Positions 1 to 5,936 are shown, numbered from the stretch's first letter. The stretch: DNA of 5,936 nucleotides from an uncultured Clostridia bacterium (GCA_937913075.1 CALEPU010000035.1:1-5936), one strand, 5' to 3'. Program-made: numbers and translations. The notes: generated from the sequence alone by a model not told the origin.

Positions 1-498
1 CTTATAATGCGCGCCTTCAACGACCGCGATGCGGGGCATACCGTGCACCTCGCCCACGGTGAGCTTTTCGCCCGAGGAAAGCAGCGATATCGCCTTGAGC
101 GGCACGTTGCCGAGCGTGGCGATGACCTGCGGCCTGACCTTTGTGATCTCTTCAAGCAGCACGGGCAGGCCGCCCTTTATTTCTTTAACAGAGGGGGTAC
201 GGTTGCAGACCGTGCGCTCGTGCAGCGTTATGGGGCGGTATTTCACAGCATTGGTGACGAAGACCTTTGAGCGGTCAATACCCGCTGTAAGCAGCATTTT
301 GTCAAGCTGCTTGCCCGCCTTGCCGACAAAGGGTCTGCCGCAGGCCGCCTCCTCCCTGCCGGGCGCCTCGCCGATGAACATGATAAGGGGCGAATCGAAA
401 TTGCCCTCGCCCATTACGGGGTGTTCAAGGTCTGCGGAATTTTCCAAATCGAGCGCAAATATACGCTCCGCCTCTTTTTGATAGAGCTGTGAAAGCAT
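1..498 (-). CDS. Family-4-like uracil-DNA glycosylase, C-terminus cut by window edge
   Basis: Base-excision repair enzyme that would remove uracil from DNA. It is read from an ATG at 498, with a strong GGAGGGG ribosome binding site just upstream, and stays open for 166 residues to the window edge. Visible family motifs are GEGN (30-33), the catalytic-loop motif GEAPG (43-47), GRPFVGKAG (54-62) with the uracil-stacking Phe57, the TN-VK-RP strand (82-89, Asn83) and NR-P (99-102). The later GEVHG (149-153) stands where family 4 has its G-x-x-HG-like segment. The C-terminal HP-containing loop lies beyond the edge. Family 4 enzymes usually hold a 4Fe-4S cluster with four cysteines. Here the N-terminal C-x-x-C is absent, the KCRP cysteine is Tyr87, and the next is Gly109/110. 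Only Cys53 and Cys98 remain, at other places. The loop between RP and NR-P is also longer than usual. The superfamily call is firm; uracil specificity is inferred. Confidence 0.88.
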   Translation of the reverse strand, partial: MLSQLYQKEAERIFALDLENSADLEHPVMGEGNFDSPLIMFIGEAPGREEAACGRPFVGKAGKQLDKMLLTAGIDRSKVFVTNAVKYRPITLHERTVCNRTPSVKEIKGGLPVLLEEITKVRPQVIATLGNVPLKAISLLSSGEKLTVGEVHGMPRIAVVEGAHYK

Positions 499-526
499 GT
501 TCCCCTCCAAATCTTTTGTCGGTATG

Positions 527-555
527 ATTTTAAAACAAAAACGGGCCTGTGTCAA
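527..555 (-). promoter_or_regulatory. Sigma-A promoter of the uracil-DNA glycosylase gene
   Basis: On the minus strand, TTGACA (555-550) is followed after exactly 17 nt by TAAAAT (532-527), one mismatch from the consensus -10. Transcription should start near 520, giving a leader of only about 20 nt that consists mostly of the ribosome binding site. No operator is obvious inside it. Confidence 0.75.
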
Positions 556-559
556 TCGG

Positions 560-605
560 CCGCAGAATGCCTTCGGGGTGAAATCCCAAAATCGAACCTG
601 TGCGG
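560..605. repeat. Nested inverted segments between two divergent promoters
   Basis: Three nested complementary pairs are visible: CCGCA (560-564) with TGCGG (601-605), TTCG (572-575) with CGAA (593-596), and GGG (576-578) with CCC (585-587) around a 6-nt loop TGAAAT. The inner two pairs stack, apart from a 5-nt bulge (588-592). The segment lies upstream of both promoters, so neither would transcribe it. It could be a protein-binding site, a small RNA, or chance, because each stem is short. Nothing else is recognised in the roughly 240 nt between the two genes apart from the promoters, an A-tract near 633-638 and the ribosome binding sites. Confidence 0.3.
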
Positions 606-644
606 ATATATTATGCAAAACGACCCGCTTGCGAAAAAATGTTG

Positions 645-673
645 TTGACAAACCGCAGTTCGGTCTGTATAAT
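645..673 (+). promoter_or_regulatory. Full-consensus sigma-A promoter of rpsU
   Basis: TTGACA (645-650) and TATAAT (668-673) are separated by 17 nt, matching the housekeeping consensus at all twelve hexamer positions. An A-rich run (633-638) sits just upstream, where an UP element would lie. Transcription should start near 680, leaving a leader of about 60 nt before the rpsU start. A very strong promoter suits a ribosomal protein gene. Confidence 0.9.
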
Positions 674-723
674 GTATTAGTATTTTGGTTGAACGCCCAT
701 CTAAACGGTCGTCCCGCATAAGA

Positions 724-731
724 GAGGGGGG
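724..731 (+). promoter_or_regulatory. rpsU ribosome binding site
   Basis: GAGGGGGG lies 10 nt before the ATG at 742. It fixes that ATG as the start rather than the in-frame TTG at 685, which has no comparable site and lies almost at the predicted transcription start. A weak TCCC (712-715) to GGGA (729-732) pairing could partly cover it, but the loop is 13 nt and the pairing is not convincing. Confidence 0.75.
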
Positions 732-741
732 AAATTGGTCA

Positions 742-912
742 ATGGAAATTCACGTTGGTGAAAACGAGTCCTTGGAGAGCGCCCTCAAGCGTTGGAAGCG
801 CAAGTGCGCCCGTTCCGGCATCCTTGCAGACGCGAGGAGGCGCGAGCATTACGAGAAGCCCAGCGTAAAGCGCAAGAAAAAGGCTGAGGCTGCCAGGAAG
901 CGCAAGTATTGA
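742..912 (+). CDS. rpsU: 30S ribosomal protein S21 (bS21)
   Basis: Small-subunit ribosomal protein that sits near the 3' end of 16S rRNA and helps initiation on Shine-Dalgarno-led mRNA. The 56-residue product has the whole family pattern: the VGENESLESALKRWKRKC start (residues 5-22), SGILAD-R-REHYEKPS (24-40), and a very basic tail rich in Lys and Arg ending in KRKY. Length is normal for Firmicutes S21. It has its own consensus promoter and its own terminator, so it is transcribed alone. In many Firmicutes the next gene is yqeY (GatB/YqeY family); here the neighbour is the end of a convergent operon instead. Identity is certain from sequence alone. Confidence 0.98.
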   Translation: MEIHVGENESLESALKRWKRKCARSGILADARRREHYEKPSVKRKKKAEAARKRKY

Positions 913-922
913 TTTGCACAAT

Positions 923-949
923 AAAGCTCATCGAAGGATGGGCTTTTTT
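923..949 (+). terminator. Intrinsic terminator of rpsU, possibly shared with the convergent operon
   Basis: A 10-bp stem (923-932 with 937-946, one G-T pair) closes on a 4-nt loop GAAG and runs into six T residues (944-949). It starts 11 nt after the rpsU stop. Read on the minus strand, the same hairpin is followed by TTTATTG, a weaker U-tract, and lies 27 nt beyond the hemZ stop. It may therefore also end the long minus-strand operon. Confidence 0.9.
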
Positions 950-972
950 GTTATCCTTTTGTTTTCCGTCTG

Positions 973-2484
973 TCAGCAGCCGAAAAGCTCACGCCTCTGC
1001 GCGTTTGTCGCCTCTATCTTAGCTATATAGGTGTCGATATCCTTGGGATTTGCAACGCGGTCTATCCTGCCCGCCTCAAAGAAAACGCGCTTGGTCATAG
1101 CGCCCGCGCCGTGCGCGATTATCGAGAGCCCGTCCTCCATCATGTCGATATTATAGATGCAGATGCTTTCGGGCTTTGCATAGCCTACGTTCTCGAAATT
1201 GCCCGTCATATACTTCTGACGATACATATAATAGGGTATCATGCCCATGCTGCTTGCGGCATCGGCGCCAAGCGCCACCATGCGCTCGACCGTATCTCCG
1301 TCGGGCATATCGTATTCGTCAAGATGCTCATGCAGCCTTGACGAGCGCTTTACGGCGAGCGTGTGTACGGTAAGGCACTCGGGCTCGAGCGCCTTTATCG
1401 CTTCGAGGGTCAGGCGCATATCGTCCTCCGTCTCGTTAGGCAAGCCCGCGATAACATCGCAGTTGACGGAGGCAAAGCCCATGCCCTTGACCATTTCATA
1501 GCAATCGACAAGATCCTGCGCGGTATGATCGCGTCCAACGAGGCGAAGGGTCTTATCACACATCGTCTGCGGGTTGACGGAGACGCGGTCGACCCCGCAG
1601 CGCTTCAACACGAGCAGCTTCTCCTTTGTGATGGTATCCGGTCTGCCCGCCTCGACGGTAAACTCCTTGCCGTTCGTATCATAGCAGCGGCAGATATGCG
1701 AAAGCAGCCTGTCAAGCTCATCCGCAGTAAGTATTGTAGGCGTGCCGCCGCCGATATAGAATGCGCGGGAATTAAGTCCCGCGTCCGCAGCCAATGCGGC
1801 GCCCATGGAAATATCCGTCATGAGGGCGTTAAGGTACGCGCTCATATCGGTCTTTTTCGTGCGAAGCTGAGAGGCGAAGGAGCAGTACAGACAGCGCGTC
1901 CTGCAAAAGGGTATGCCGACGTATACGTCAAAATCCTTCGTCGAGGCGGAGTCTATTATAGGCCTCTGCGCGGAAACTATCCTGTCGGCAAGCTCGAGCT
2001 TTTCGGGCGTTACGTCAAACTCCTCGGTCATGAGCCTTAATGCCTCGCTCCTGCCCTCGGTATCTATAAGCTCACGCAAAAGCCGCGTCGGTCTTATGCC
2101 CGTAAGCGAGCCCCAAGGGACGGTCCTTTCGGCAAACGCCTTATGCATCGCACGAAATACGGCGACCTTTACAGCACGCTTTGCATAGCGCTTTTCAATA
2201 AGCTCCGAGCCGCCGCGATAGGGCGAGGAATAGGTGCAGCGATGCTCCGAGCCATCCGCAGCATAGACGGCGTTGGCGATAAAACGCTCGCCGTCCGATA
2301 CGCAGCTCGCGGTAAGCTCGCCGTCCTCGCTCATTATCAAGCGTTCGTCGCCGAAAACGCCGCTCCTGTCGACAGTCTCCCCCGTGCTCCCGTCTATAAG
2401 GGCGATCGAAGCGCGGGGCAGGAAAAGGCGTATAACGTCGCAGATATCATTATAAAAATCGGGTCTGTCGGTAATAAGCTTCAT
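973..2484 (-). CDS. hemZ: HemZ, coproporphyrinogen oxidase-like radical SAM protein
   Basis: Radical S-adenosylmethionine enzyme of the HemN/HemW/HemZ group, 503 residues. The 4Fe-4S cluster cysteines are C194, C198 and C201, preceded by Tyr188 in the VYVGIPFC strand. The SAM-binding GGGTPT follows at 245-250. Glu278, Gln306, Arg318 and Asp343 stand in segments that correspond to SAM-contacting positions of E. coli HemN. The first 180 residues are a HemZ-specific domain ending with PWGSLTGIRPT (123-133). The C-terminal YRQKYMTGNFENVGYAKPES block (421-440) is also typical of HemZ and unlike HemW. HemZ is usually annotated as oxygen-independent coproporphyrinogen III dehydrogenase, but that activity is weakly established and no other heme gene is visible here. 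Its ATG overlaps the stop of the preceding gene (ATGA) with no good ribosome binding site, which points to translational coupling. It is the last gene of the operon. Confidence 0.92.
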   Translation of the reverse strand: MKLITDRPDFYNDICDVIRLFLPRASIALIDGSTGETVDRSGVFGDERLIMSEDGELTASCVSDGERFIANAVYAADGSEHRCTYSSPYRGGSELIEKRYAKRAVKVAVFRAMHKAFAERTVPWGSLTGIRPTRLLRELIDTEGRSEALRLMTEEFDVTPEKLELADRIVSAQRPIIDSASTKDFDVYVGIPFCRTRCLYCSFASQLRTKKTDMSAYLNALMTDISMGAALAADAGLNSRAFYIGGGTPTILTADELDRLLSHICRCYDTNGKEFTVEAGRPDTITKEKLLVLKRCGVDRVSVNPQTMCDKTLRLVGRDHTAQDLVDCYEMVKGMGFASVNCDVIAGLPNETEDDMRLTLEAIKALEPECLTVHTLAVKRSSRLHEHLDEYDMPDGDTVERMVALGADAASSMGMIPYYMYRQKYMTGNFENVGYAKPESICIYNIDMMEDGLSIIAHGAGAMTKRVFFEAGRIDRVANPKDIDTYIAKIEATNAQRRELFGC

Positions 2485-3131
2485 TCCATGATACCGTTAT
2501 GAATGCAGGGATTGTTTTGCCTTTCAAAATCGAGCGTGGTCTCAGCGTCATGCCCGGGCAGCACTCTGTAATCGCCTTGCAGAGTAAAGAGCCTGTACAT
2601 CAGCGACTCATAAAGCTCGCCCGCGTTGCCGCCGTCAAGGTCGGTTCTTCCGTAGCTTAAACGGAAGAGAGTGTCGCCGCTGAATATCACGCGCTCGCTC
2701 TCAACTATATAGCAGACGCCGCCCTTGGTGTGACCCGGGGTATGTATGGCGCGAAAGGCTATGCCTGCCTCCGTAAACTCCATACCGTCGCCCACAAATA
2801 CGTCGACCTTGGAAGGGTCGACCCTAAGACCCACCATTTTGGCGAGGCTGGCTCCGTCGTCCTTCATTGCGTTTGCGTCAAGCTTGTTGATGTAGACCCT
2901 TGCGCCCGTCGCCTCACGCAGCTTTGCAACGCCCATGATGTGATCAAAATGGCCGTGGGTAAGCAGTATCGCGCGGCAGGAAAGACCGTGTTCGTTTAAA
3001 AAGCGCATTACCTTGCCGGAGTTTGCCGGATCTACCACAACGCACGGGGTATCCTCCCCCTGCCCTTCGTACCAAGCTATATAGGTATTGACCATCAACG
3101 GTCCCGTCGGAATTGAAACTGTCTTAAACAT
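2481..3131 (-). CDS. MBL-fold metallo-hydrolase, YqgX/GloB-like
   Basis: Cytosolic metallo-beta-lactamase-fold hydrolase of 216 residues with a complete dinuclear metal site. THGHFDH supplies H59, H61, D63 and H64; TPGH gives H134; SGDTLF gives the bridging D153; and LPGH gives H194. The G-x-GRTDL-GGN stretch (157-169) and the ending QNNP---NG resemble B. subtilis YqgX and glyoxalase II-type thioesterases. The long C-terminal glutathione-binding domain of true glyoxalase II is missing, so a glutathione thioester is an unlikely substrate and the real one is unknown. There is no signal peptide. The start has a strong ribosome binding site 36 nt after dtd, and the stop overlaps hemZ by 4 nt. Placement after dtd is common in Clostridia, so the gene belongs to the conserved cluster. 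Confidence 0.9.
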   Translation of the reverse strand: MFKTVSIPTGPLMVNTYIAWYEGQGEDTPCVVVDPANSGKVMRFLNEHGLSCRAILLTHGHFDHIMGVAKLREATGARVYINKLDANAMKDDGASLAKMVGLRVDPSKVDVFVGDGMEFTEAGIAFRAIHTPGHTKGGVCYIVESERVIFSGDTLFRLSYGRTDLDGGNAGELYESLMYRLFTLQGDYRVLPGHDAETTLDFERQNNPCIHNGIME

Positions 3132-3134
3132 AAT

Positions 3135-3142
3135 ATCACCTT
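3135..3142 (-). promoter_or_regulatory. Strong ribosome binding site of the metallo-hydrolase gene
   Basis: AAGGTGAT, an extended match to the anti-Shine-Dalgarno region, lies 3 nt before the ATG at 3131. It is the best such site in the operon and suggests that this gene initiates on its own, not by coupling to dtd, which ends 36 nt upstream. Confidence 0.7.
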
Positions 3143-3167
3143 GGAGCTATCCGTAAATACAAAGTTA

Positions 3168-3614
3168 TTAAAAGAGTTTTTTGCTGTCTAAAAGTATGGT
3201 CACGGGCCCGTCGTTTATAAGCTCAACAGCCATATCGGCGCCGAAAACGCCGGTCGCTACGAAAAACCGCTCGCGCAGCCTTTCGACGACGTACTCGTAA
3301 AGAGGAATCGCCTTTTCGGGCAGCGCCGCCTCTGTAAACGAAGGTCTGTTGCCGTGGCGCGCGTCGCCGTAAAGCGTGAACTGCGAAACGACGAGCATTT
3401 GCCCGCCTATATCGCCGCAGGCTAAATTCATCCTGCCCGCTTCATCCTCGAAAACGCGAAGACCCGAAAGCTTTTTCACGATATAATCGGCGTCCGAAGC
3501 ATCGTCCTCTTCATGGACGCCGAGCAGCACAAGCAGACCGCGCGCGATCTCGCCCACGCATTTGCCCTCGACCTTAACGGAAGCCTTTGTCACCCTCTGC
3601 ACTGCCGCCCGCAT
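3168..3614 (-). CDS. dtd: D-aminoacyl-tRNA deacylase
   Basis: Cytosolic proofreading enzyme that hydrolyses D-amino acids, and in this family also glycine, from mischarged tRNA. The 148-residue length is normal. The start MRAAVQRVTKASV, the LSGLRVFEDEAGRMN block (49-63), the active-site SQFTLYGD (77-84), GNRPSF (88-93) and the chirality-checking NDGPVT with its Gly136-Pro137 pair (134-139) are all intact. A GAGG ribosome binding site sits 8 nt before the start, within the 19-nt gap after rel. Translation ends on a tandem TAATAA. Its place directly after rel is conserved in Firmicutes. The join of starvation signalling and aminoacyl-tRNA quality control fits functionally but is inferred. Confidence 0.97.
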   Translation of the reverse strand: MRAAVQRVTKASVKVEGKCVGEIARGLLVLLGVHEEDDASDADYIVKKLSGLRVFEDEAGRMNLACGDIGGQMLVVSQFTLYGDARHGNRPSFTEAALPEKAIPLYEYVVERLRERFFVATGVFGADMAVELINDGPVTILLDSKKLF

Positions 3615-3633
3615 AATGCCCGCCTCGCTTTCA

Positions 3634-5829
3634 TCAGGATACGACCGCAGGCTTTGCCGGTCTGTCCGTCTGGTTTTCCCTCACGACGTCCACAACGGAG
3701 TCTATTTTCAAAACGCCCTTTATTATGGTATCGAGCTGATCCGAGTTTTTAACGTCGAAGGTGAGGGTGATATCGACCGTATCTCCGCCGGATTTGGCGT
3801 TTAAGTACTTGGTGTTTATCTTCATGCTCATGAGGAGCTGTGTGAGCTCCATCATGATGCCCGCTCGCTCACGGGCGGTAACGTGGATCGTGACGGGATA
3901 GACCTGAGTGATGCTCTTTGCCCACTCGACCTCGATTATACGATCCTCGTCTTCAAGCAGCATCTCGGCATTGGGACAGTTGCGCCGGTGTACGGAAACG
4001 CCTCTGCCTCTTGTGATGTAGCCGAATATCTCCTCGCCCGGAACGGGGTTGCAGCACCTTGCAAAGCGCACGGCCATATCATGCTCGCCGCGGACTATCA
4101 CGCCCACGCCGTTGGCGTCGCTTCGGGCGGCCTGCTCTTTTTGTTGGAGCTTTTCCTCGAGCTCGGCCTGCTTCTGCGCCTTGCGATACTCCTCCATAAG
4201 GCGGTGGAGCGCTTGTCCTGTCGTCATGCCGCCATAGCCTATTGCGGCGTAAACGTCGTCCATCTCGTTGAGGGTAAAGCGCTTCAGGAGCGGCGCGTAG
4301 GATTCCGGCTTGACAAGATCGGCAAGCTTCTTGCCCTGCCTCCTTGCTGCCTCGGCAAGCATATCCCGACCGAGGGCTATATTCTCCTCCCTGTTCGCCT
4401 TTTTAAACCACTGGCGTATCTTCGACTTTGCCTGCGAGGTCTTGATGAAGTTCAGCCAATCACGGCTGGGCGTTGCCTGCGGGGAGGTGATTATCTCAAC
4501 AACGTCATGCGTTTTGAGCTTATGATCGAGCTTTACGAGCGCGCCGTTCACCTTGGCGTGCTGAACGTGATTGCCGACGTTGGTATGGATGCGATAGGCA
4601 AAATCGACGGGAGTAGACCCCTCCGGCAGATCGATGATCTCACCGTTGGGCGTGAGCACGTATACATAGCCGGAGAAGAAATCCTTTTTGATATTGTCGA
4701 TGAATTCACGCGGAGAATCCGCTTCGCTCTCATAGTTCACAAGATCGCGCACCCATGCGAGGTTGCTGTCAAGCTCGTCGGGACGCGCCTTGCCCTCCTT
4801 GTAGAGCCAGTGCGCAGCAATGCCGTACTCCGCAGTGCGGTGCATCTGCTGTGTGCGTATCTGAACCTCAAACGGCATGCCCATCTCGCTGAAAAGAGTT
4901 GTATGCAGCGATTGATACATGTTGGTCTTGGGCATTGCGATATAGTCCTTGAACCTGCCCGGAACGGGCTTCCACAGCGAGTGGATAACGCCGAGCGCCG
5001 CATAACAGTCGTTAATGGTGTTGACTATAACGCGGATAGCGACAAGGTCGTAGATCTCATTAAGGCCCTTATTGTATTTTTTGAGCTTGCGGTAAATGCT
5101 GTAAATATGCTTGCGCCTGCCGCTTATCTCGCACTTTATGCCCGCTTTTTCAAGCGCGGCGGATATGGTCTTCATTGCGGTGTTCAAAAGCCGCAGGCGT
5201 TCTATCTGCTGGGGCTCTATGAGCGCCTCGAGCTTGCGGCACTCCTCGGGATAAAGGTACTCAAAGCAAAGATCCTCTAACTCCACCTTTATAGCGCCCA
5301 TACCGAACCTGTCCGCAAGCGGAGCGTAAACATCGAGCGTTTCCCTCGACTTGCGCTGTTTTTTCTCCTGACTGCAAATACCGAGGGTCCGCATATTATG
5401 CAGCCTGTCCGCCAGCTTTATTATGACCACGCGCACGTCCTTTGCCATGGCAAGGTACATCTTGCGCAGGTTCTCCGCCTGACGATCCTCCCTCGTTTGC
5501 ATATCGGATTTATTGCCGGTTTTGGTGAGCTTTGTAACGCCGTCGACCATGCTTGCGATATCATCGCCGAAAAGCTCCCTTAGCTGCTCGACGGTGATAT
5601 TTTCGCCGTCCTCAACGACGTCATGCAAAAGCCCCGCGGCGACTGTCTCGGCGTCCATGCCCATATTGGCAAGCTGCACCGCGACGGCAACGGGGTGGGT
5701 ATAATACGGCTCGCCCGACTCGCGCTTTTGTCCCTCATGGGCGCGCTTAGCAAAGTCGGCAGCTCTTTTAATCAGGTCGACCTTGTCAGCGGAGTATTTT
5801 TTTTCACAAAGCGCGATCAGACGGTCCAT
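3634..5829 (-). CDS. rel: Rel, bifunctional (p)ppGpp synthetase/hydrolase
   Basis: Master enzyme of the stringent response. It transfers pyrophosphate from ATP to GDP or GTP on starved ribosomes and hydrolyses the product otherwise. At 731 residues it is full length with all domains. The HD hydrolase has H45 (YTHP), H69-D70 (LLHDVVED) and the KLADRLHNMR block (138-147), so hydrolysis should be active. The synthetase has GRRKHIYSIYRK (237-248), D261, the RFKD form of the bifunctional RxKD motif (292-295), Y305 and E321 in EVQIRT. TGS spans about 387-449, a helical region with a charged E/K/Q segment about 450-568, the zinc-finger/RIS domain about 581-620 with C592, C593, H614 and C618, and ACT about 642-718. 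The start lies 8 nt after apt, with only a weak AGG before it, so coupling is likely. Tandem TGATGA ends it. Firmicutes often call it relA. Confidence 0.98.
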   Translation of the reverse strand: MDRLIALCEKKYSADKVDLIKRAADFAKRAHEGQKRESGEPYYTHPVAVAVQLANMGMDAETVAAGLLHDVVEDGENITVEQLRELFGDDIASMVDGVTKLTKTGNKSDMQTREDRQAENLRKMYLAMAKDVRVVIIKLADRLHNMRTLGICSQEKKQRKSRETLDVYAPLADRFGMGAIKVELEDLCFEYLYPEECRKLEALIEPQQIERLRLLNTAMKTISAALEKAGIKCEISGRRKHIYSIYRKLKKYNKGLNEIYDLVAIRVIVNTINDCYAALGVIHSLWKPVPGRFKDYIAMPKTNMYQSLHTTLFSEMGMPFEVQIRTQQMHRTAEYGIAAHWLYKEGKARPDELDSNLAWVRDLVNYESEADSPREFIDNIKKDFFSGYVYVLTPNGEIIDLPEGSTPVDFAYRIHTNVGNHVQHAKVNGALVKLDHKLKTHDVVEIITSPQATPSRDWLNFIKTSQAKSKIRQWFKKANREENIALGRDMLAEAARRQGKKLADLVKPESYAPLLKRFTLNEMDDVYAAIGYGGMTTGQALHRLMEEYRKAQKQAELEEKLQQKEQAARSDANGVGVIVRGEHDMAVRFARCCNPVPGEEIFGYITRGRGVSVHRRNCPNAEMLLEDEDRIIEVEWAKSITQVYPVTIHVTARERAGIMMELTQLLMSMKINTKYLNAKSGGDTVDITLTFDVKNSDQLDTIIKGVLKIDSVVDVVRENQTDRPAKPAVVS

Positions 5830-5837
5830 GGCGCCTG

Positions 5838-5936
5838 TCAGTACGTAAGCACTGCCTCCACGTTATAATCGGCAAGCTTTTCCCTGCCGCCGAGATCTGC
5901 GAGCTCTATCGCAAACCTTGCGCCGACGACAGATCG
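5838..5936 (-). CDS. apt: Adenine phosphoribosyltransferase, C-terminal 32 residues only
   Basis: Salvage enzyme making AMP from adenine and PRPP. Only the last 32 residues lie in the window, ending at the TGA at 5840-5838. The sequence carries the family's typical ending: an A-x-F-x-IEL-DLGGREKL stretch followed by a short Y-x-V-x-x-L-x-x-Y tail. The PRPP-binding loop and the rest lie past the right edge. Position supports the call, because apt directly before rel is a standard Firmicutes arrangement. The gap to rel is 8 nt. Because only the tail is present, the call rests on this ending plus context. Confidence 0.85.
   Translation of the reverse strand, partial: RSVVGARFAIELADLGGREKLADYNVEAVLTY

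Noticed and set aside
29..481. A 150-codon open frame on the plus strand
   Set aside because: It is the shadow of the glycosylase gene, which has the motifs, promoter and ribosome binding site.
571..605. Resemblance to the first part of an FMN riboswitch (CTTCGGGG, TGAAAT and CCC)
   Set aside because: The remaining conserved arms and the closing GGATG-type 3' end are not found, the segment is upstream of both promoters, and no riboflavin gene follows.
588..605. GGTTCGA-like string on the minus strand, recalling a tRNA T-arm
   Set aside because: The flanking bases do not form a T-stem, and no acceptor, D or anticodon arm is present.
685..741. A longer rpsU start at TTG 685, adding 19 residues
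   Set aside because: It lies almost at the predicted transcription start, has no ribosome binding site, and would give an S21 with an unusual N-terminal extension.
1363..2040. A 225-codon open frame on the plus strand
   Set aside because: It is antisense to the radical SAM core of hemZ, has no plausible ribosome binding site, and encodes no recognisable domain.
3933..3945. TATAAT on the minus strand inside rel, a possible internal promoter for dtd
   Set aside because: No TTGACA-like box lies about 17 nt upstream, and the stretch is ordinary coding sequence in the Rel zinc-finger to ACT region.
3883..5280. A 465-codon open frame on the plus strand
   Set aside because: It lies fully antisense to rel, whose domains and catalytic residues are all intact. 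The product has no recognisable motif and looks like a by-product of G/C-ending codons in rel.
1..5936. Mobile elements, CRISPR arrays, attachment sites, defence or secretion systems
   Set aside because: No repeats of the required kind, no transposase or integrase motifs, and the whole window is accounted for by conserved core genes.

Overview
The window looks like a piece of a chromosome from the class Clostridia (Firmicutes/Bacillota), moderately GC-rich with G/C-ending codons common in the genes. The lineage call rests on the gene order apt - rel - dtd - metallo-hydrolase - hemZ, which I know from Clostridia, on the HemZ subfamily, on a single long Rel with both hydrolase and synthetase motifs, on strong AG-rich ribosome binding sites, and on an rpsU product of the short Firmicutes kind. 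I could not run a search, so no genus is proposed.

Layout. Positions 1-498 (minus strand) hold the first 166 residues of a family-4-like uracil-DNA glycosylase that runs off the left edge. Positions 499-741 are a divergent intergenic region with two back-to-back sigma-A promoters: TTGACA-17-TAAAAT reading left into the glycosylase, and a full consensus TTGACA-17-TATAAT reading right into rpsU. A short stretch of nested complementary segments lies between them. rpsU (742-912, plus) is a single-gene unit closed by a clear intrinsic terminator at 923-949. Everything from 973 to the right edge is one tightly packed minus-strand operon, transcribed right to left: apt (C-terminal end only), rel, dtd, a YqgX/GloB-like metallo-beta-lactamase-fold hydrolase, and hemZ. 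Gaps are 8, 19 and 36 nt, and the last junction is a 4-nt ATGA overlap. No strong internal promoter or terminator is visible. The operon ends facing rpsU, and the rpsU terminator hairpin may serve both directions.

How the genes fit together. Apt salvages adenine to AMP. Rel makes and destroys (p)ppGpp from purine nucleotides in response to starvation. Dtd removes D-amino acids (and probably glycine) from mischarged tRNA. The hydrolase and HemZ have no firmly known partner here. The operon therefore mixes purine salvage, alarmone signalling and translation quality control with two redox/metal enzymes of uncertain substrate.

Novelty. This is mostly ordinary core genome. I see no mobile element, CRISPR array, defence system, tRNA or rRNA. 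The points most worth a second look are the apparent loss of all four iron-sulfur cysteines in the glycosylase, the uncertain role of HemZ, and the unexplained segment between the two divergent promoters.
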